NCBI GenBank assembly: GCA_022701365.1 | Contig: JAKUHH010000284.1 | Coordinates: 1-64,000, forward strand | Source: Mycocentrospora acerina | Lineage: Eukaryota > Ascomycota > Dothideomycetes > Pleosporales | Direction: 5' to 3' | DNA length: 64,000 nt | Part shown: piece after piece, positions 1 through 11,559 of the stretch | Position numbering within the stretch: the stretch's first letter is position 1 | Layout of the letters: every line of letters starts with the position of its first letter | The notes under the pieces: generated by a model | What the model was told of the DNA's origin: nothing | Databases searched by the model: none | Seen by the model: the letters and a program-made list of their open reading frames with translations, nothing else | Program-made: the position numbers and the translations under genes

Positions 1-52
1 ATGCTATAAGCGAGGTAAGCCACGTTGACTGTGCACGTGCTTAGTCGTTACA
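1..52 (+). repeat. LTR fragment, family A (3' end, cut by window edge)
   Basis: The first 51 bases are identical to positions 9000-9050, the 3' end of the solo LTR at 8857-9051, and both copies end in TTACA. Only the last 52 bases of the LTR are inside the window, so I cannot tell whether this is a solo LTR or the edge of a full element lying to the left. The sequence after it (from 53) is AT-rich with no recognisable coding relic. Confidence 0.85.
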
Positions 53-976
53 GAAGGTATATAAAGGGTTAGCTACACACATATAACAACTGTAAGAAAG
101 TAAGCAAACACATAATATACAAATATAGAAACATTAGAGCAATTAGTATAGACATTCCTTAAGATACTTAATACTACTATTAACACTTTCTATATCCTAC
201 TGTGAAAAGGCTAGTCCATAACAACAATTACACTTTTAGTATTTATTAGACTTATTAGTAAGATCTTATAAACACTACTTATATTTTTAGTATTTAGTAA
301 GCAGAGGTTTCTATCTAGGCTTTCTTTATAATATATAGGTTTATACATAAATTTTTTTATTAAAGTGCTAATTTTAATTATAATTAATTTAAAATTACCA
401 CGTTTAATAGCCTACTAGCTATTCTTTTTGTTAGAGCTATAATCCAAGATAGTAATAGTTATAATAGCTTCTTTTTGTTCTTAAGAAAGCACATAACTCT
501 GTCTATAAATAGGTTTATTCTTTTATAATATACTATTTTAGATATTATAGATTACCTCGTCTGCTCTCTTTTCTACATTTTAAATAAGCTATAGTTAGCT
601 ATTTTATGTACAGTCTATATCTTTTAAGGGAGAATTTAAAGATGCACAACTATTATTTAATCTAATAATTGCACTAACTACAAATACACATTGTAGTGCA
701 CTTATCTCTATGTAAGATGTTAGCCTGCAGTATATATACCTTCTAGCCTAAGCAGCAAGAAGGTTAGCTATTTTGTAGCTTTAAATTAGAAGTCTTTAGA
801 GGTTTTAATACCTTTGTTTTCTTTCAATTTAAAAGATTTTTATATACTTAGAGGAAGCATTTTAATATTTTATAGTAGAGAAACAACATTATACTTAATA
901 AGGTATGATGGTTCTGGTGTTTGTGTGCGATGCTGCACAGGCCTACAACACAAAAAAAACGAGATCCTTCGTAGGT
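53..976. other. AT-rich stretch, no gene seen
   Basis: The sequence is very TA-rich with dense stop codons in all frames, which resembles RIP-mutated DNA. No gene or terminal repeat is recognisable. Confidence 0.5.
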
Positions 977-1198
977 AGGACTCTGTTGCACTACGCAGCT
1001 CAGACTGGCGATCTTGAATCTTTCCGCATTCTTGCAGATCTCGGATCCGACTTGACAATCAGAAATAGATAGAACAAAACTCCAGTTGGATATATAGACG
1101 AGAAGATTGCTGGTGAGTCGTGCTTGCGGCACCTGGTAGAGGTTAAGGGATTCAAGCGAAAATTGAAGTACACTGGTGGACGTATGATATCAATTTGA
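977..1198 (+). pseudogene. ankyrin-repeat protein relic
   Basis: Reading from 977 in frame gives a textbook ankyrin repeat: TLLHYAAQTGDLESFRIL, then a Gly-Ser-Asp-Leu-Thr turn, then an in-frame TAG at 1070-1072, after which the same frame runs on (KTPVGYID) to a TGA at 1196-1198. The TAG stands where a Gln codon would suit, as expected from a CAG-to-TAG RIP change. No start codon or further repeats are seen upstream. Ankyrin repeats are common in fungal NACHT/HET-type proteins, but no such domain is visible here. This is a decayed fragment. Confidence 0.6.
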
Positions 1199-1381
1199 GC
1201 TGCTCCTGATGGCCTCGACTAGTTGTAGCGGAATTCAAACGAGACCCTATCGTATCTCTAAGATCGAGGGTGCTTCATGTCTTCTAGTTGTGTATATTCA
1301 TCGTGATATTTCGACAGCGTGAATGAAAACTCTTAGGCTAGCCGCAAAACACGAGACAGAATTTTCGAGGGTGTATGATTC

Positions 1382-1510
1382 TGCCAGCCTGCACGTGTGA
1401 GAGCACTTGTGCAGGCATGTGTGCAAGCACGTGAGCACTCAACTCCTATACAGTCTCCGAGTCATATACTCCTAATAATACAACAAGTTCCTCCTGATTG
1501 TTCACTCACA
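1382..1510 (+). repeat. solo LTR, family B (copia)
   Basis: This 129-bp block starts TGCCAGCC and ends TCACA. It matches the reverse complement of the copia LTRs at 7444-7572 and 13146-13274 along its whole length, with scattered substitutions. It is the same length as they are and keeps the TG...CA ends. The flanking pentamers (GATTC at 1377-1381, TAAAA at 1511-1515) do not match, so no target-site duplication is preserved. It is probably an old solo LTR left by recombination. Confidence 0.85.
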
Positions 1511-3151
1511 TAAAATCTATTATTTTTAAAGACACAACATAAATTCTTGTGTTTTCCGTTAAAATCATTAACTGATTCTCCTAACATGGATTAGATAAAT
1601 GTTAAAATTAACCTGTAGTTAAATAGCTCATAAGATTTTTAACTAAAATATTCACTTCATAAATTGTTACATGTGCAAAGACTTATGTCAATTGCTAAAA
1701 CAGCCTTACTAACATGTTGCTCTAAGTTGTTTAATTTTAGGTCACATTTATATCTTAAGCTGCGTTTCACTCTAGAAATACAAATCTCATCACATCGGGT
1801 CACATACTCTGAATTTAAACTTAATTTTCAATCAAATGCTAATTGACATCATCTTCTTAAGATTGTAGAATGAACTCTTTGTTCAAATATCACGTGATGA
1901 CTCGTAATACAACGTGGTTCCCAGCTTATTTTTATTCCCTCTCGTATTAATAAATATGAATGGTTCTAGATTCAATAACATCATTTTTAATTGAGCTGTT
2001 TCAGCATTTAGCGTGCCTTGGCTAAACGCGTGCATTTAGTGCCCAGACATGGCAGCACTATGGAGATTTCTCCGCGATCGTATGCTTCGGCCCGGCTGCG
2101 ATGACTTCGGGACCTTAACGTATTTACCGTACTGGCTGCATCTGCATATTACGTGCACAGACACAGTATTTGCTAAATTCAATTTGAATTCAAAACATCT
2201 TAATTACGCTGCGGCTGCCCTGGTTTATTTAGTTCTAGATCGCGGTTCTCAACAATAAATACCTGTAAACTTTCAACAAGCCTCGGAAAGAATTCAAGTT
2301 TTTATGTCGGACATTTTGTGCTAGCGCTTGCATAAGTTCCAGCTCAGTCCCTAGGACCTAGAAGATACTAAATTAGCAGCTAAGAAAAGCGTGTATTTTT
2401 ACGGGACAATTGACTATCTCTATAATAGTTTTAGCAGATTCACAATGTCTATTCGAAGAAAATCATTGTGCGATCTATTTGTCATGTCTTTCGAGCTGTC
2501 ACTTATAGAATAGTGACGACGATGATTTTATACAATCAAGTTTTAGAAGGTATAGTATAGTTCCTAGGTTCTAGCTAGAGCAATACTAGCACACATTTGT
2601 GTGACTCAGCAAAGGGGGTAATAAATAGTAATAAACAGGAACGAATTTTTAGAGTAGAAGCATTACGTAGGGCATAATGCATTACCAAATTTTCCCTTGA
2701 TCATATAAAGCCAGTAATTCAGTAAAACTCAGTAGTAGCATGAGGATTTAGTACGTTTTAATTACTGAAAGTTCAGGATCATGTCTAGATCAAGGCCAGT
2801 TGAATTAAAAACATCAACTCACTCGAAGCACTGACCGCACAAACCATCCGCAGTCATCCAGAGGCATTGTTTCTCTACTAGTAGAGTTCTATTTGTCCGC
2901 TCTGAGTCAACAATAAGCAAGATCTAACTTCTTAAGTTAATACGAGACAAGCTTCACAAGCACTCTTAAACTAGTGTTAGTCGTCTTCTACCCAATCTCA
3001 TAGGTACGAACTTGTACACCGGAGGCTTCTCCGTCCCAGCATCTCCTGTTGGAAAATATATTGGACTCTAGAAGTTTCATGTAACCGAGTCGGCTGCTAT
3101 AGTTACTGCAGCTGTGTTGCTCCTAGGGTGAGTAAGCAGCTTCATTGGAAT
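1511..3151. other. intergenic, no gene seen
   Basis: Only short AT-rich open frames occur here (for example 1664-1846 and 2049-2258) and none resembles a known family. The last 150 bases are the promoter of the polygalacturonase gene. Confidence 0.5.
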
Positions 3152-3159
3152 TATATAAA
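3152..3159 (+). promoter_or_regulatory. TATA box of polygalacturonase gene
   Basis: TATATAAA lies about 140 bp upstream of the polygalacturonase ATG. It is followed by a CA-rich leader with several CAATCA repeats, typical of fungal transcription start regions. Confidence 0.5.
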
Positions 3160-3292
3160 GAGATCGCTAATAAGGCAGTTGAAGCAAGCAGACATCCACG
3201 TCCCTCAGGCAATCAAGCAATCACTCACCTACCAACCAGGCATCACTTTTGCATTTTCAGATTAAGACAGCACAACCATCAAGGCTTCTACG

Positions 3293-4574
3293 ATGTCTGT
3301 CCTCCAATTCTCTCTACTTCTCGCAACTTTGGCGACTTCAGCCGTTGCCGCCCCTGCACCAGATATTGCATTTGCTGTTACGAATAAGGCTGCAGTGGCC
3401 AAGCGCGCGACTGCCTGTACCTACACTGGTACAATTAACCCTTCCTCAGTCGCCGCTGCACTACCTACCTGTACCTCTATTACATTCAACGCTATCACCG
3501 TCCCCGCAGGACAAACGCTTGATCTTTCCAAACTGGCTAGTGGCACCAAAGTTAATTTTGCGGGCACGTCTACATGGCTCGTTCAAAAGGGTTTCCCAGG
3601 CCCTCTTCTTAATATTGGTGGCACCAATATCGAAGTCACTGGCGATCCGAATGCTGTGCTCGATGGCCAGGGTGCGTCCTATTGGGACGGTCAAGGTAGC
3701 AATGGCTCCGTTCCGAAGCCCAAGTTCTTGGCCGCCCATAATATTTTCGGAACTTCATCAATCAACAGCTTGTATCTTAAAAATACGCCTGTTCAAGCTG
3801 TTAGCATCAACGGCTGCAACGGTCTCCACGTAAACAAAATGACCATCGACAACAAAGCATCAGATGGCCTCCCGGCGAATAAAGTAGCCCACAACACGGA
3901 CGGTTTTGACGTAGGCTCTAGTTCTAACATTATTATCGATGGTGCGGTTGTTTATAATCAAGATGATTGCGTTGCCATCAACTCCGGAACAGTAAGTCAT
4001 TTAGTCTGCACACCACCGTCTGCTAACTAACACGACGGCTAGGGCATTACTTTCCAAAATGGACATTGCACAGGCGGACACGGTCTCTCTGTTGGCTCTG
4101 TTGGACGCGGATCAGATACCGCCTCTAACACAGTCAGCAATGTTCATTTCCTCGACAGCACTGTCGCCAGCTCCTCCAACGGTATTCGTGTTAAATCCTT
4201 TTTTGATGGCAAGGGGAGCATCGATAATGTGTCCTATAAGGGAATTACTCTGAGCGGAATAACTAAGTGTGTTTTGATTATTCCTCATATCTTTCTTGAA
4301 CTAACGCCTACTTAGATACGGTATTCTGATTGAGCAAAACTACAACGGTGGCGATCTTCCAGCCAATGTAAACCCTGGTACCGGCGTTCCTATCACCGCA
4401 TTGACTATTTCGAACATCATTGGTGGCAATAGCGTAGCTAGCAGCGGAACTAATGTTGCTATTGAGTGTGCAAATTGCAGCGGATGGACCTGGAGCTCAG
4501 TGACAGTTACTGGAGGCAGTAAATTTGCATGTAAGGGGGCACCAAGCGCTGTACCAGCTGGAACTTGCGCATAA
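3293..4574 (+). CDS. endopolygalacturonase, GH28 (secreted)
   Basis: This enzyme hydrolyses alpha-1,4-galacturonan of pectin outside the cell. There are three exons, 3293-3991, 4043-4266 and 4316-4574. The two introns (51 and 49 bp) start GTAAGT and GTGTGT, and the first has a clear CTAAC branch site. The 393-residue product begins with a signal peptide (MSVLQFSLLLATLATSAVAA) and a propeptide ending in Lys-Arg, a Kex2-type site, near residue 38. All four GH28 signatures are present: NTD at 201-203, Asp-Asp at 224-225, Gly-His-Gly around His246, and Arg-Val-Lys at 282-284 (the usual form is RIK). Cysteines pair up as in fungal enzymes. The length is slightly above the usual 360-380. With the pectin lyase at 34357 it forms part of a pectin-degrading set. 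It looks intact although it lies among RIP-damaged repeats. Confidence 0.95.
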
Positions 4575-6493
4575 ATATTCGCAGAGTGATTATCTGTTTA
4601 CTGTTAAAATTGTAGTACGCTTACAACTAGTGGAAACGGAACTTAGGGTAGGCTCCACTTCCGCGACATCTATGTAGCCTGTGCTACTTGCTATGCAAAG
4701 GGTTAAGGTCTATTTTGATAAGCAGAAAGAGAACATGATACTTTTCTGATAGTAAATATTTGTAAAGCAGTTACAATTTTATCTTGTTAAATACATTACT
4801 TCACTTTCTTATTATCTTAGCTCTATTGCATTATTATTCTAATTAGACATTCACAAATTATATCCAAACTACAAACCACTTGTTGACTTTGCCAAAAAAG
4901 ATAATTATAGGAAACTGATGACACAGCAAGGAAAGAATTATGATTTTTAAATTAACAAAGACATTGTCAGTATCTAGTTGCTTAAGATATTAGACTATTA
5001 TTCTTTAAATTATAAGATATTTAAAAGTTGTCTTTAAATTTAGCAAAAGAAGCTTTTTAAGATTAGGCTAAGATTTGAAATCAATTGGATTTAAAATTAG
5101 AGGAAATTTAATGGTTTTAAAAAATGTTACTTAAAATAGCAGTCTCATCATCAGGACACATTGTTTTCCCTCTGTGCCATGCAAGCCAAAAATGGTACTA
5201 TGATCTATCATCTGATACACCAAGAGATAGAACAATACATTTTCTCAAATTAAGAGCTGATCAGGTTCTGCTACATGTTATATTGACAATTCTGAACAAT
5301 TAGCTACTTGCATATAAGGTAGGATAAGTATACAGGTTGGTACTTTAATCTAGCGCCTCCTGTTTAGAAATCTATTACTTACCATAGGCTATTACAGTCA
5401 TGAAAGAGAGAATCGCACTGTTACCAACTCTCTGTGAATCAAGTTAAGCAATTAACCTACAAGATCAAAAATTAAAAAAACTAACAATAAGAGAGTAAAA
5501 TAACAGAATAGGATTGAATTGACATCTAAAGGACCTAGAAATAACAATCAAAATTTCTTCATATTCTCTTAGCCTTAAACTAAGAGCCTACACGTCAGTT
5601 CTATCTACGTTGCTTTTGGGAATTTTTAGGAATAATTATTTTCGTGAGATACTTTTTGATCCATATCTGTCTCGTAAAGACAAAAATCAGCCTGTTGTAT
5701 TATCATCAGTTACGAGTAGGAGATATTGTATGCTCTGGGTGCTGGCTTGCTTGCTCACATTATAGTTTACTTGTGTTGGCTGACTACATACGCCTGCGTG
5801 AGTATTATTCATTACATCTTAACCAGCAAATCAAATTAATGTTAGAATTTTTCAATCCATCGTGTAGTATAGCTTGTCCAGCTTCTAGATTGAGAATATT
5901 TACTGTTCTATCTTGTGGTCTATTAGATTATAGATCATAGTACCTTATTGGCTTGTATGGCACAGTTGGATAGAGCTGTGTCCTGGTCGTAAAAACTACG
6001 CAATTCAAGAAAAGAATGAGAAAAACGTGTTGCGTAGAGTAAAAGTAAAATTCTTCTGCTAGCTGGATAGCTGGAGAAATATCTATCTTTGCTACATCAC
6101 ACATGCCAATTAAGGTTTTGAAGCTTTTTAGCTGATTTAAGCTTTTTTTCAAGTGGTGTCTTGGAGGAAGATTAGATAGCAAATCAGTATTTGAAAGTCA
6201 TCTTCATTTGCATGTAATAATCTAATACAAAATGCATGTTTCTTATTGCCATTTGTAATCACTTTAGAAAAGTACTTGGCTAATTTACTAAAGTTTCTAG
6301 CCAAGTCGTGCCAGTTTCAGAGCATTGTCGGTGTGACGAACGTAACATCAAATTCTAAATAAGCAACGGAAAATCTACCCATTGTACAAGTTGACTTATG
6401 TAAATTTTGCCAAGTAACGCCTGATAGAAATGATAAGAGTAAGCACCTCGCCTGCTAGCAAGAGAAATAGAATAAGTTGAGTTCATTTTTAAG
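4575..6493. other. intergenic, AT-rich, no gene seen
   Basis: No coding sequence is supported. Frames at 5644-5940 (+) and 5928-6182 (-) have no recognisable content. A tRNA A-box-like TGGCACAGTTGG occurs at 5958-5969 without a matching B box. The last bases form the SMP-30-like gene leader. Confidence 0.5.
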
Positions 6494-7498
6494 ATGTCAT
6501 ATTCACTCTCACTCTCCGCCGTTGTTTCTTTCATTTTTTATTCCATTCTCGTATCTCTATCCACTCATGTTGAGGCGACCAATACTGGCTCAGCATCATC
6601 CAGCAATGTTCAGAAAGTTTACCAGTTTCCAAATGGCACCTGGGTTGAAAATATCGCTGTGCGTCGTAACGGGAATCTTCTCGTGACTCTCGTCAATACG
6701 CCTGAGCTCTGGGAGATCAGCAGTCCATCGTTTTCATCAGGAAAGCACCTAAAAAACACGACAGTTGCGACCTTAGTGCATCATTTCGAAACCGTAGACT
6801 TCTTAACCGGTATCACTGAGATGGAGCCGGATGTCTTCGTCGTCGGCTCTCCAAAAACCCTCTGGCGTGTAGACCTACGGGTAGCCGCGTGTCAAATATC
6901 GCCAAGTATCACCGATATTGTCACAATTCCTGGCGCCTTAAATCTCAATGGAATAGCGAGGCTTGATGCTGCCAAGGGCGTCGTACTTGTTGCGGACTCT
7001 ATGCTTGGTGTTGTATGGAGGGTCAATACCTTGACGGGTGAACACATGATTGTCCTGAACGACAAGCTGACGATGGCTGCGGACACTTCGATTGGGCCGC
7101 TTGTCGGTATTGACGGGCTACGCATTCTTGATGACCACGTCTATTATAACAACTGTCCTCGGCGACTCTATTGCCGTGTCCGGATCAATCTTGTTACTGG
7201 CGAGGCCGTCGGCCCTTTTGAGCTTATCTCCGAAAATATCATGGCTGACGATTTCGCTCTCGATCGCAACGGTATTGGCTATCTTGCTGGCCTCATCGAC
7301 AACGTGGTCACTATGGTGTATCCAAATGGGACAAGCCATGTAATTGCAGGCGCTCGAAATTCTACTGAAGTAGCTGGGGCCACATCAGCTGCCTTTGGGC
7401 GAAGTTTCTCAGACAAAAATGTACTGTATGTCACGACTGGAGGTGTAAGTGAACAATCAGGAGGAACTTGTTGTATTATTAAGAGTGTAGGACTCTGA
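6494..7498 (+). pseudogene. secreted SMP-30/gluconolactonase-like protein, 3' end broken by a retrotransposon
   Basis: A single open frame starts with a signal peptide (MSYSLSLSAVVSFIFYSILV...) and continues as a beta-propeller protein of the fungal SMP-30/Gluconolaconase/LRE-like family (motifs NGNLLVTLVNTPELWEIS, LNGIARLD, VLVADSMLGVVWRVN, LDRNGIGYLAGL). Native sequence runs to codon 316 plus two bases. At 7444 the copia LTR begins and supplies Gly317's last base, 17 foreign residues and the stop at 7498. The genuine end, 28 codons, lies 5.8 kb away at 13275-13361. The lost part is the last propeller strand, so the truncated protein may still fold, but this is unknown. The rest of the frame is free of stops, so the insertion may be fairly recent or the truncated form may be retained. 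The substrate is not predictable. Confidence 0.85.
7439..7443. repeat. target-site duplication GGAGG, left copy
   Basis: GGAGG directly precedes the TG of the left copia LTR and is repeated exactly after the CA of the right LTR at 13275-13279. Five-base duplications are usual for Ty1/copia integration. Confidence 0.95.
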
Positions 7499-7572
7499 GA
7501 CTATATAGGAGTTGAGTGCTTACGTGCAAGCACACGTGCTTGCACCTGTGCGCTCTTAGGCGTAGGCTAACA
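7444..7572 (-). repeat. copia LTR, left copy (3' LTR of the element)
   Basis: 129 bp, starting TGTAAGTG and ending GCTAACA. It differs from the right LTR at nine positions, all transitions; at eight of these the left copy keeps C or G where the right has T or A. An inner 10-bp inverted repeat (GTGCAAGCAC / GTGCTTGCAC, 2-bp spacer) lies at about 7524-7545. The start of this LTR donates the premature end of the SMP-30-like reading frame. Confidence 0.95.
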
Positions 7573-8851
7573 CACCCTCTTAGCTTAAGTGCTGTATAGC
7601 AGAGCAAGAGGTAGATAACTAAGCTAAGATTATATATAAAATAAGTAGATAAGCAACTATTCTATAATATAAAAGTAGTAATTTAAGTAATAGTGTTTCT
7701 AGCTAATTAGCGTTTACAGGGTAGGCTAGTGTTACTTAGAGAGCTCCTATTAGTTAGATCCTAGATCTCCTGCGTGTGCCTGTGCTTTAAGCTGTGTAGT
7801 AAGGTTAGTAAGGCCTAGCTAGCATAAAAAGCTAGCATGCTTCTGCTTACTAAGAATTTTAGTAAAGCTGTTATTAGGCATCTCTACTATAGGCTTCTAG
7901 TTAACCTAGAGCCTGCCTTAAGCTACCTCCTAGTGTATCTATTAATAATGTATGTTAATATGCTTAAGCTTAGTTTATAGCTGCTTAGCTGCTCTAGTTA
8001 CTATAGCAACTGTTTATTAATTATTATACTATAGTAATAGTATAAACTGCAGGTTAAATTAAATAGATTTAAATAGTTATTACTACTATATTATCTTAGA
8101 GCTTATAAGTAATAGTAAGAGAAGCTCTAGTTTTATTATTAATTTAGTAACTTAGCATTATATAGTAGCTTTCTAGTTAATTAGTAAGCTATATAGCTTA
8201 AATAGATAGCCTTAAGAGCTCCTGCGTGTCTTAGGCTTATTAGCAAAGGCTACGTTAAATGCTCTATAGAATAGAGGCTCCTATAGAGGCTAAGATTGTA
8301 GTTAAGCTTAAAGCTTATAGTATAGCTTGTAGTATAGCTTATAGTATAGCTTATAGTAAGCTTATTTTAAGATGCTAGTAATGCTATCCTGTTAATCTGC
8401 AATTGCTTAGATAGATAGATTCTTTGTCTTAATTAGGTATCTCTAAATGTAATAGGCAGCATGTAGATGCTTCTGCCCTAGGTTCTGCAAGTAATGTGCA
8501 AGCAGTAAGTAAGCTCTAGAAATGTCTAGTCTAGTTAATATTAAGATATAAGCAAGAGAGCTTATTATCTGCTAATACTGCTGTCTTTAGATAGTACTAG
8601 GCTCTTCTAAGGATAGTAAAAAACTGTTCTTCTTAAGTAGTATATTAAGATAGCGTCTTAATGCTAGTCTTAGGTTAAATTTTAAGGCTATTTTATTAAT
8701 AAATAAGTCTTATATTAAATAGATAGCTTAAGCAGCTCTATTATGTATTACTTAAATTCTTAGGAACTACTTAAGCTTACTAAGCTTGCAGATGTTATAT
8801 ATACTAAGTAGCTGCCTATAAAAGGCATTATATATTATTTAGTGTTATGTG

Positions 8852-8856
8852 TGTAC
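8852..8856. repeat. target-site duplication TGTAC, left copy (nested LTR)
   Basis: TGTAC precedes the nested LTR and is repeated exactly at 9052-9056. Removing one copy plus the LTR restores the copia reading frame. Confidence 0.9.
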
Positions 8857-9051
8857 TGTAATGGTCAGGCGCCCTGCCCTTGCTATTGATACTACGCAAT
8901 AACCCCACTTATACCAAAAGGTAAGCACAAGAATACTTAAGCAAGTATTCTATGTGTAGTATAATATATATAGTGCTAGATCTAGACTTTGCCGACTAGA
9001 TGCTATAAGCGAGGTAAGCCACGTTGACTGTGCACGTGCTTAGTCGTTACA
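8857..9051 (+). repeat. nested solo LTR, family A (195 bp)
   Basis: The block starts TGTAATGGTCAGGCGCC and ends GTCGTTACA; its five terminal bases are inverted (TGTAA/TTACA). It is flanked by perfect TGTAC duplications. Its last 52 bases match the fragment at 1-52. The strand is arbitrary because no internal region is left. It is less AT-biased than the copia DNA around it, so it probably arrived after that copy was heavily mutated, or was too short to be mutated strongly. Confidence 0.93.
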
Positions 9052-9056
9052 TGTAC
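9052..9056. repeat. target-site duplication TGTAC, right copy (nested LTR)
   Basis: Exact second copy of the pentamer at 8852-8856. Confidence 0.9.
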
Positions 9057-10801
9057 TAACACTACTATATTATTAATATAGAAGAAGACTATTAGTTAAA
9101 TATTAGTAAAAAGATAAAGAGCTTTTAGTACTAGCTTTAGCTTTAGCTTCTGCAGTATAGCTAATAGCTCTTAGTACTATAGCAGTAGAGCTTCCTTTAA
9201 GCTATATAATGCTTATAGCAAGAGTAGTAATTCTCTATATTTATAAGCATAGCCCTCTAGTGTGTAGCAATATAGCTTATGTAATAGCCTAGCATTAAGA
9301 AACGCATTTATAGTATTAAACTAGTATATCTGTAAGTTAAAAGCTGCTACTATAGCTATTAGAGCTCTAAAGGTCTTAATTACTAGTATAGCAGCATATA
9401 TTTCTCTCTAGTGCTCTTAGAGATTACCTCTAATATATAGCTTAGCTTTATATTTATAAAGATAGCTGTCCTTATTAAATTTGTAGGTTAATACCTATAT
9501 AAAAGGTAGAATCTTAGTATCTGCTAATACTATTATAGTCTCTATTTTCTAAAAATAGTGTTTCTCCTAGCAGCTATTAATCTCTATTTAAGCAGCTTAT
9601 TTAAACTCCTTACTAAATAGATTTATACTAAGCTCTTTCTAATACTTTAGTAGTAGAGGCAGCTAGTCTTAATAGAGCTAGTGCTTTAGTAGCTTACTTA
9701 ATAGCTTTATAGAAGCTTATAGATTTATAGCTATTATAAATAAGTAATAGTAGTCTACTAAAGCTTAGTACTAACTTATTTAAGTCTTAATCTGTTTTCT
9801 AGTAACTATATTGCTTGTGCTAATCTTAGGATTAGTGCTTAGTAGTGTGTTGCTGCTCTTACTATTACTGTTATCTAATGTATATTTAGATAGTTCTGCT
9901 AGTGTTATTAGAAGCCTTAAGCTTAAGCCTTATAGTTAGCTTTAACTTAAGCTTAAGATAAGAGCTAGTTAAGTGCTTAGTTAGTATATATTAATGTTGT
10001 TATATATTTCCTTATTACTCTCCTCCTCTTATAGCAGCTTGTTTTAAGCTTGCTCTTAAGTAAGCAGTTGCTTACTATCTTATTAATTTAATAGATCTAG
10101 TGTTTATAGATCTAGTGTTTATAGATAGCTTAGTTCTTTAGCTATCTCTACTATATATTTTTCTGCTTTTTATACTAGCTTAGTATTATCTATTTCTACT
10201 ACACAAGCCTAGGCTGTATTTTAGTAGTCTAGTTAACTTAGTAGTAGCAGCTTATTAATCTTAACCTCTAGAGCTTATTATTAAACAACATTAAGCACCT
10301 TAATCTCTTTTTATAAGATAGTCTCTCTCTTAGCCTGCTGCTTACTATTGTAGAGCTTATTATACTAGAATAGCATATCTCTTACTTAAATAATATAGCT
10401 TATTTTAGGTAGCTATATCTTAAAGATATTAGTTAAGTTATAGCCTAGCAAGTAACTTAAAAAGGTTTTAGCTTCTAGCTTATCTGCTAATTAAAGCTTC
10501 TTATTAAGCATATATACCTTGCAGCTAATAAGAGCTAAGTAGGCTACTAACAGTTACTTCTTAAAGACTAGCTTATGTAGAGTCTTTTAGTCTAATACTT
10601 ATATAGGTGTAATATTAGTAATCTTTGTAGCAGTAATTACTAGCTTATTTAATAGTAATTTTAGTAGGCTTACTTATAGCCTAATTACTTAAGCCTTAGT
10701 AATAATAATATTACCTGCTATCTTAGCTAGTCTTAATTAAGCAGGAGTATTAGGTACTTAAAGCTTAATCTTAATTCTTAGAAGCCTTACTATCTTATAT
10801 A

Positions 10802-11210
10802 GCTTAAGACTATAGCCTTACTTACTATTAATTTTAAGCACATTAACAGTGTGCTTAAATTAATATTAAATCTTATTTATTAAGCTCTTAAGTGCTAGTA
10901 GGAGCATAGCACATGTCTTTTATGCTAGTGTTGCTAACTTATGCTATTTAGAGTGCTTATATACTATATATAGTATATAGCAATCTCTATTATAGCATGC
11001 CTCTTTTATTAGTAAGAGCTACACTAGATTAATTATAATTTAGTAAAAAGGCCTTATAGCTTAATCTACAGGCTCTCTCTTGCTTACTTAAGCAGTTATC
11101 TTAGCCTTTATACACACACTGTAATCTAGGAGCTAAGGCCTTCTAGCCTTAGGCTTTAAGGTTATACTTTAAATGTTATTAGATAAGTAATCTATAACAT
11201 CTATATAAGC
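10802..11210 (-). pseudogene. copia integrase relic
   Basis: Read on the minus strand from 11210, this stretch keeps the frame of the GAG-pre-integrase and integrase start region (AYIDVIDYLSNN, LLDYSVCIKAKITA, VSKREPVD, AIRPFY, then NRDCYILYIVYKHSK). It is interrupted by about a dozen TAA/TAG codons. The order relative to the reverse transcriptase (integrase first) is what defines copia rather than gypsy elements. Confidence 0.8.
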
Positions 11211-11559
11211 ATGTGCAAATAGCCTATAAGCATTAATATAAGTAGTTAAAATTAGCCTTTAATCTTTTCTTAATAGTTTATAAGCTTGCCTATGTACTAA
11301 GCCTTAAGCTAGCCTATAAGCAGCAGAGAAGCTGCTTAGCTTAAGTCTCTTACTTTCTAAAGCATCTATTAGCTAATAGCTATCTAGGTGCTACAGTAAG
11401 CATATAATATTTAATAGGTAGTACTAATAGACTACGTCTTATCCTAAGTTAAATTAGATGCCTACTGCTTAGTATCTTAAGAGACTAATAATGTTTATAA
11501 AGAAGCTCTCTACTAGAGTAATATAAGTAAGCTTAATTTAGCCTAGGCCTTAAAGAGTG

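Larger units (their letters stand above)
8340..9665 (-). pseudogene. copia reverse transcriptase relic, split by a nested LTR
   Basis: The minus strand from about 9665 to 9057 reads as a copia reverse transcriptase with TAA/TAG stops: blocks such as KYKAKLCIRGNL, YAAILVIKTFRALIAI, NTINAFLNARL and LLLLQALYSLKEALLL (first Gln is a stop codon). The catalytic YxDD motif is at 9069-9080 and now reads Tyr-Ile-Asn-Asn, as two G-to-A changes would produce. Twelve codons later the frame is cut by the solo LTR at 8857-9051. It resumes at 8856 with the post-catalytic block (FYRQLL, SSLAYILILTRLDISRAY, YLQNLGQKHLHAA), which matches the copia connection region before RNase H. No function is possible. Confidence 0.85.

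Noticed and set aside
5958..5995. tRNA-like A box (TGGCACAGTTGG)
   Set aside because: No B box at the right distance and the D stem does not pair. It may be a decayed tRNA-derived repeat, but there is no support beyond one motif.
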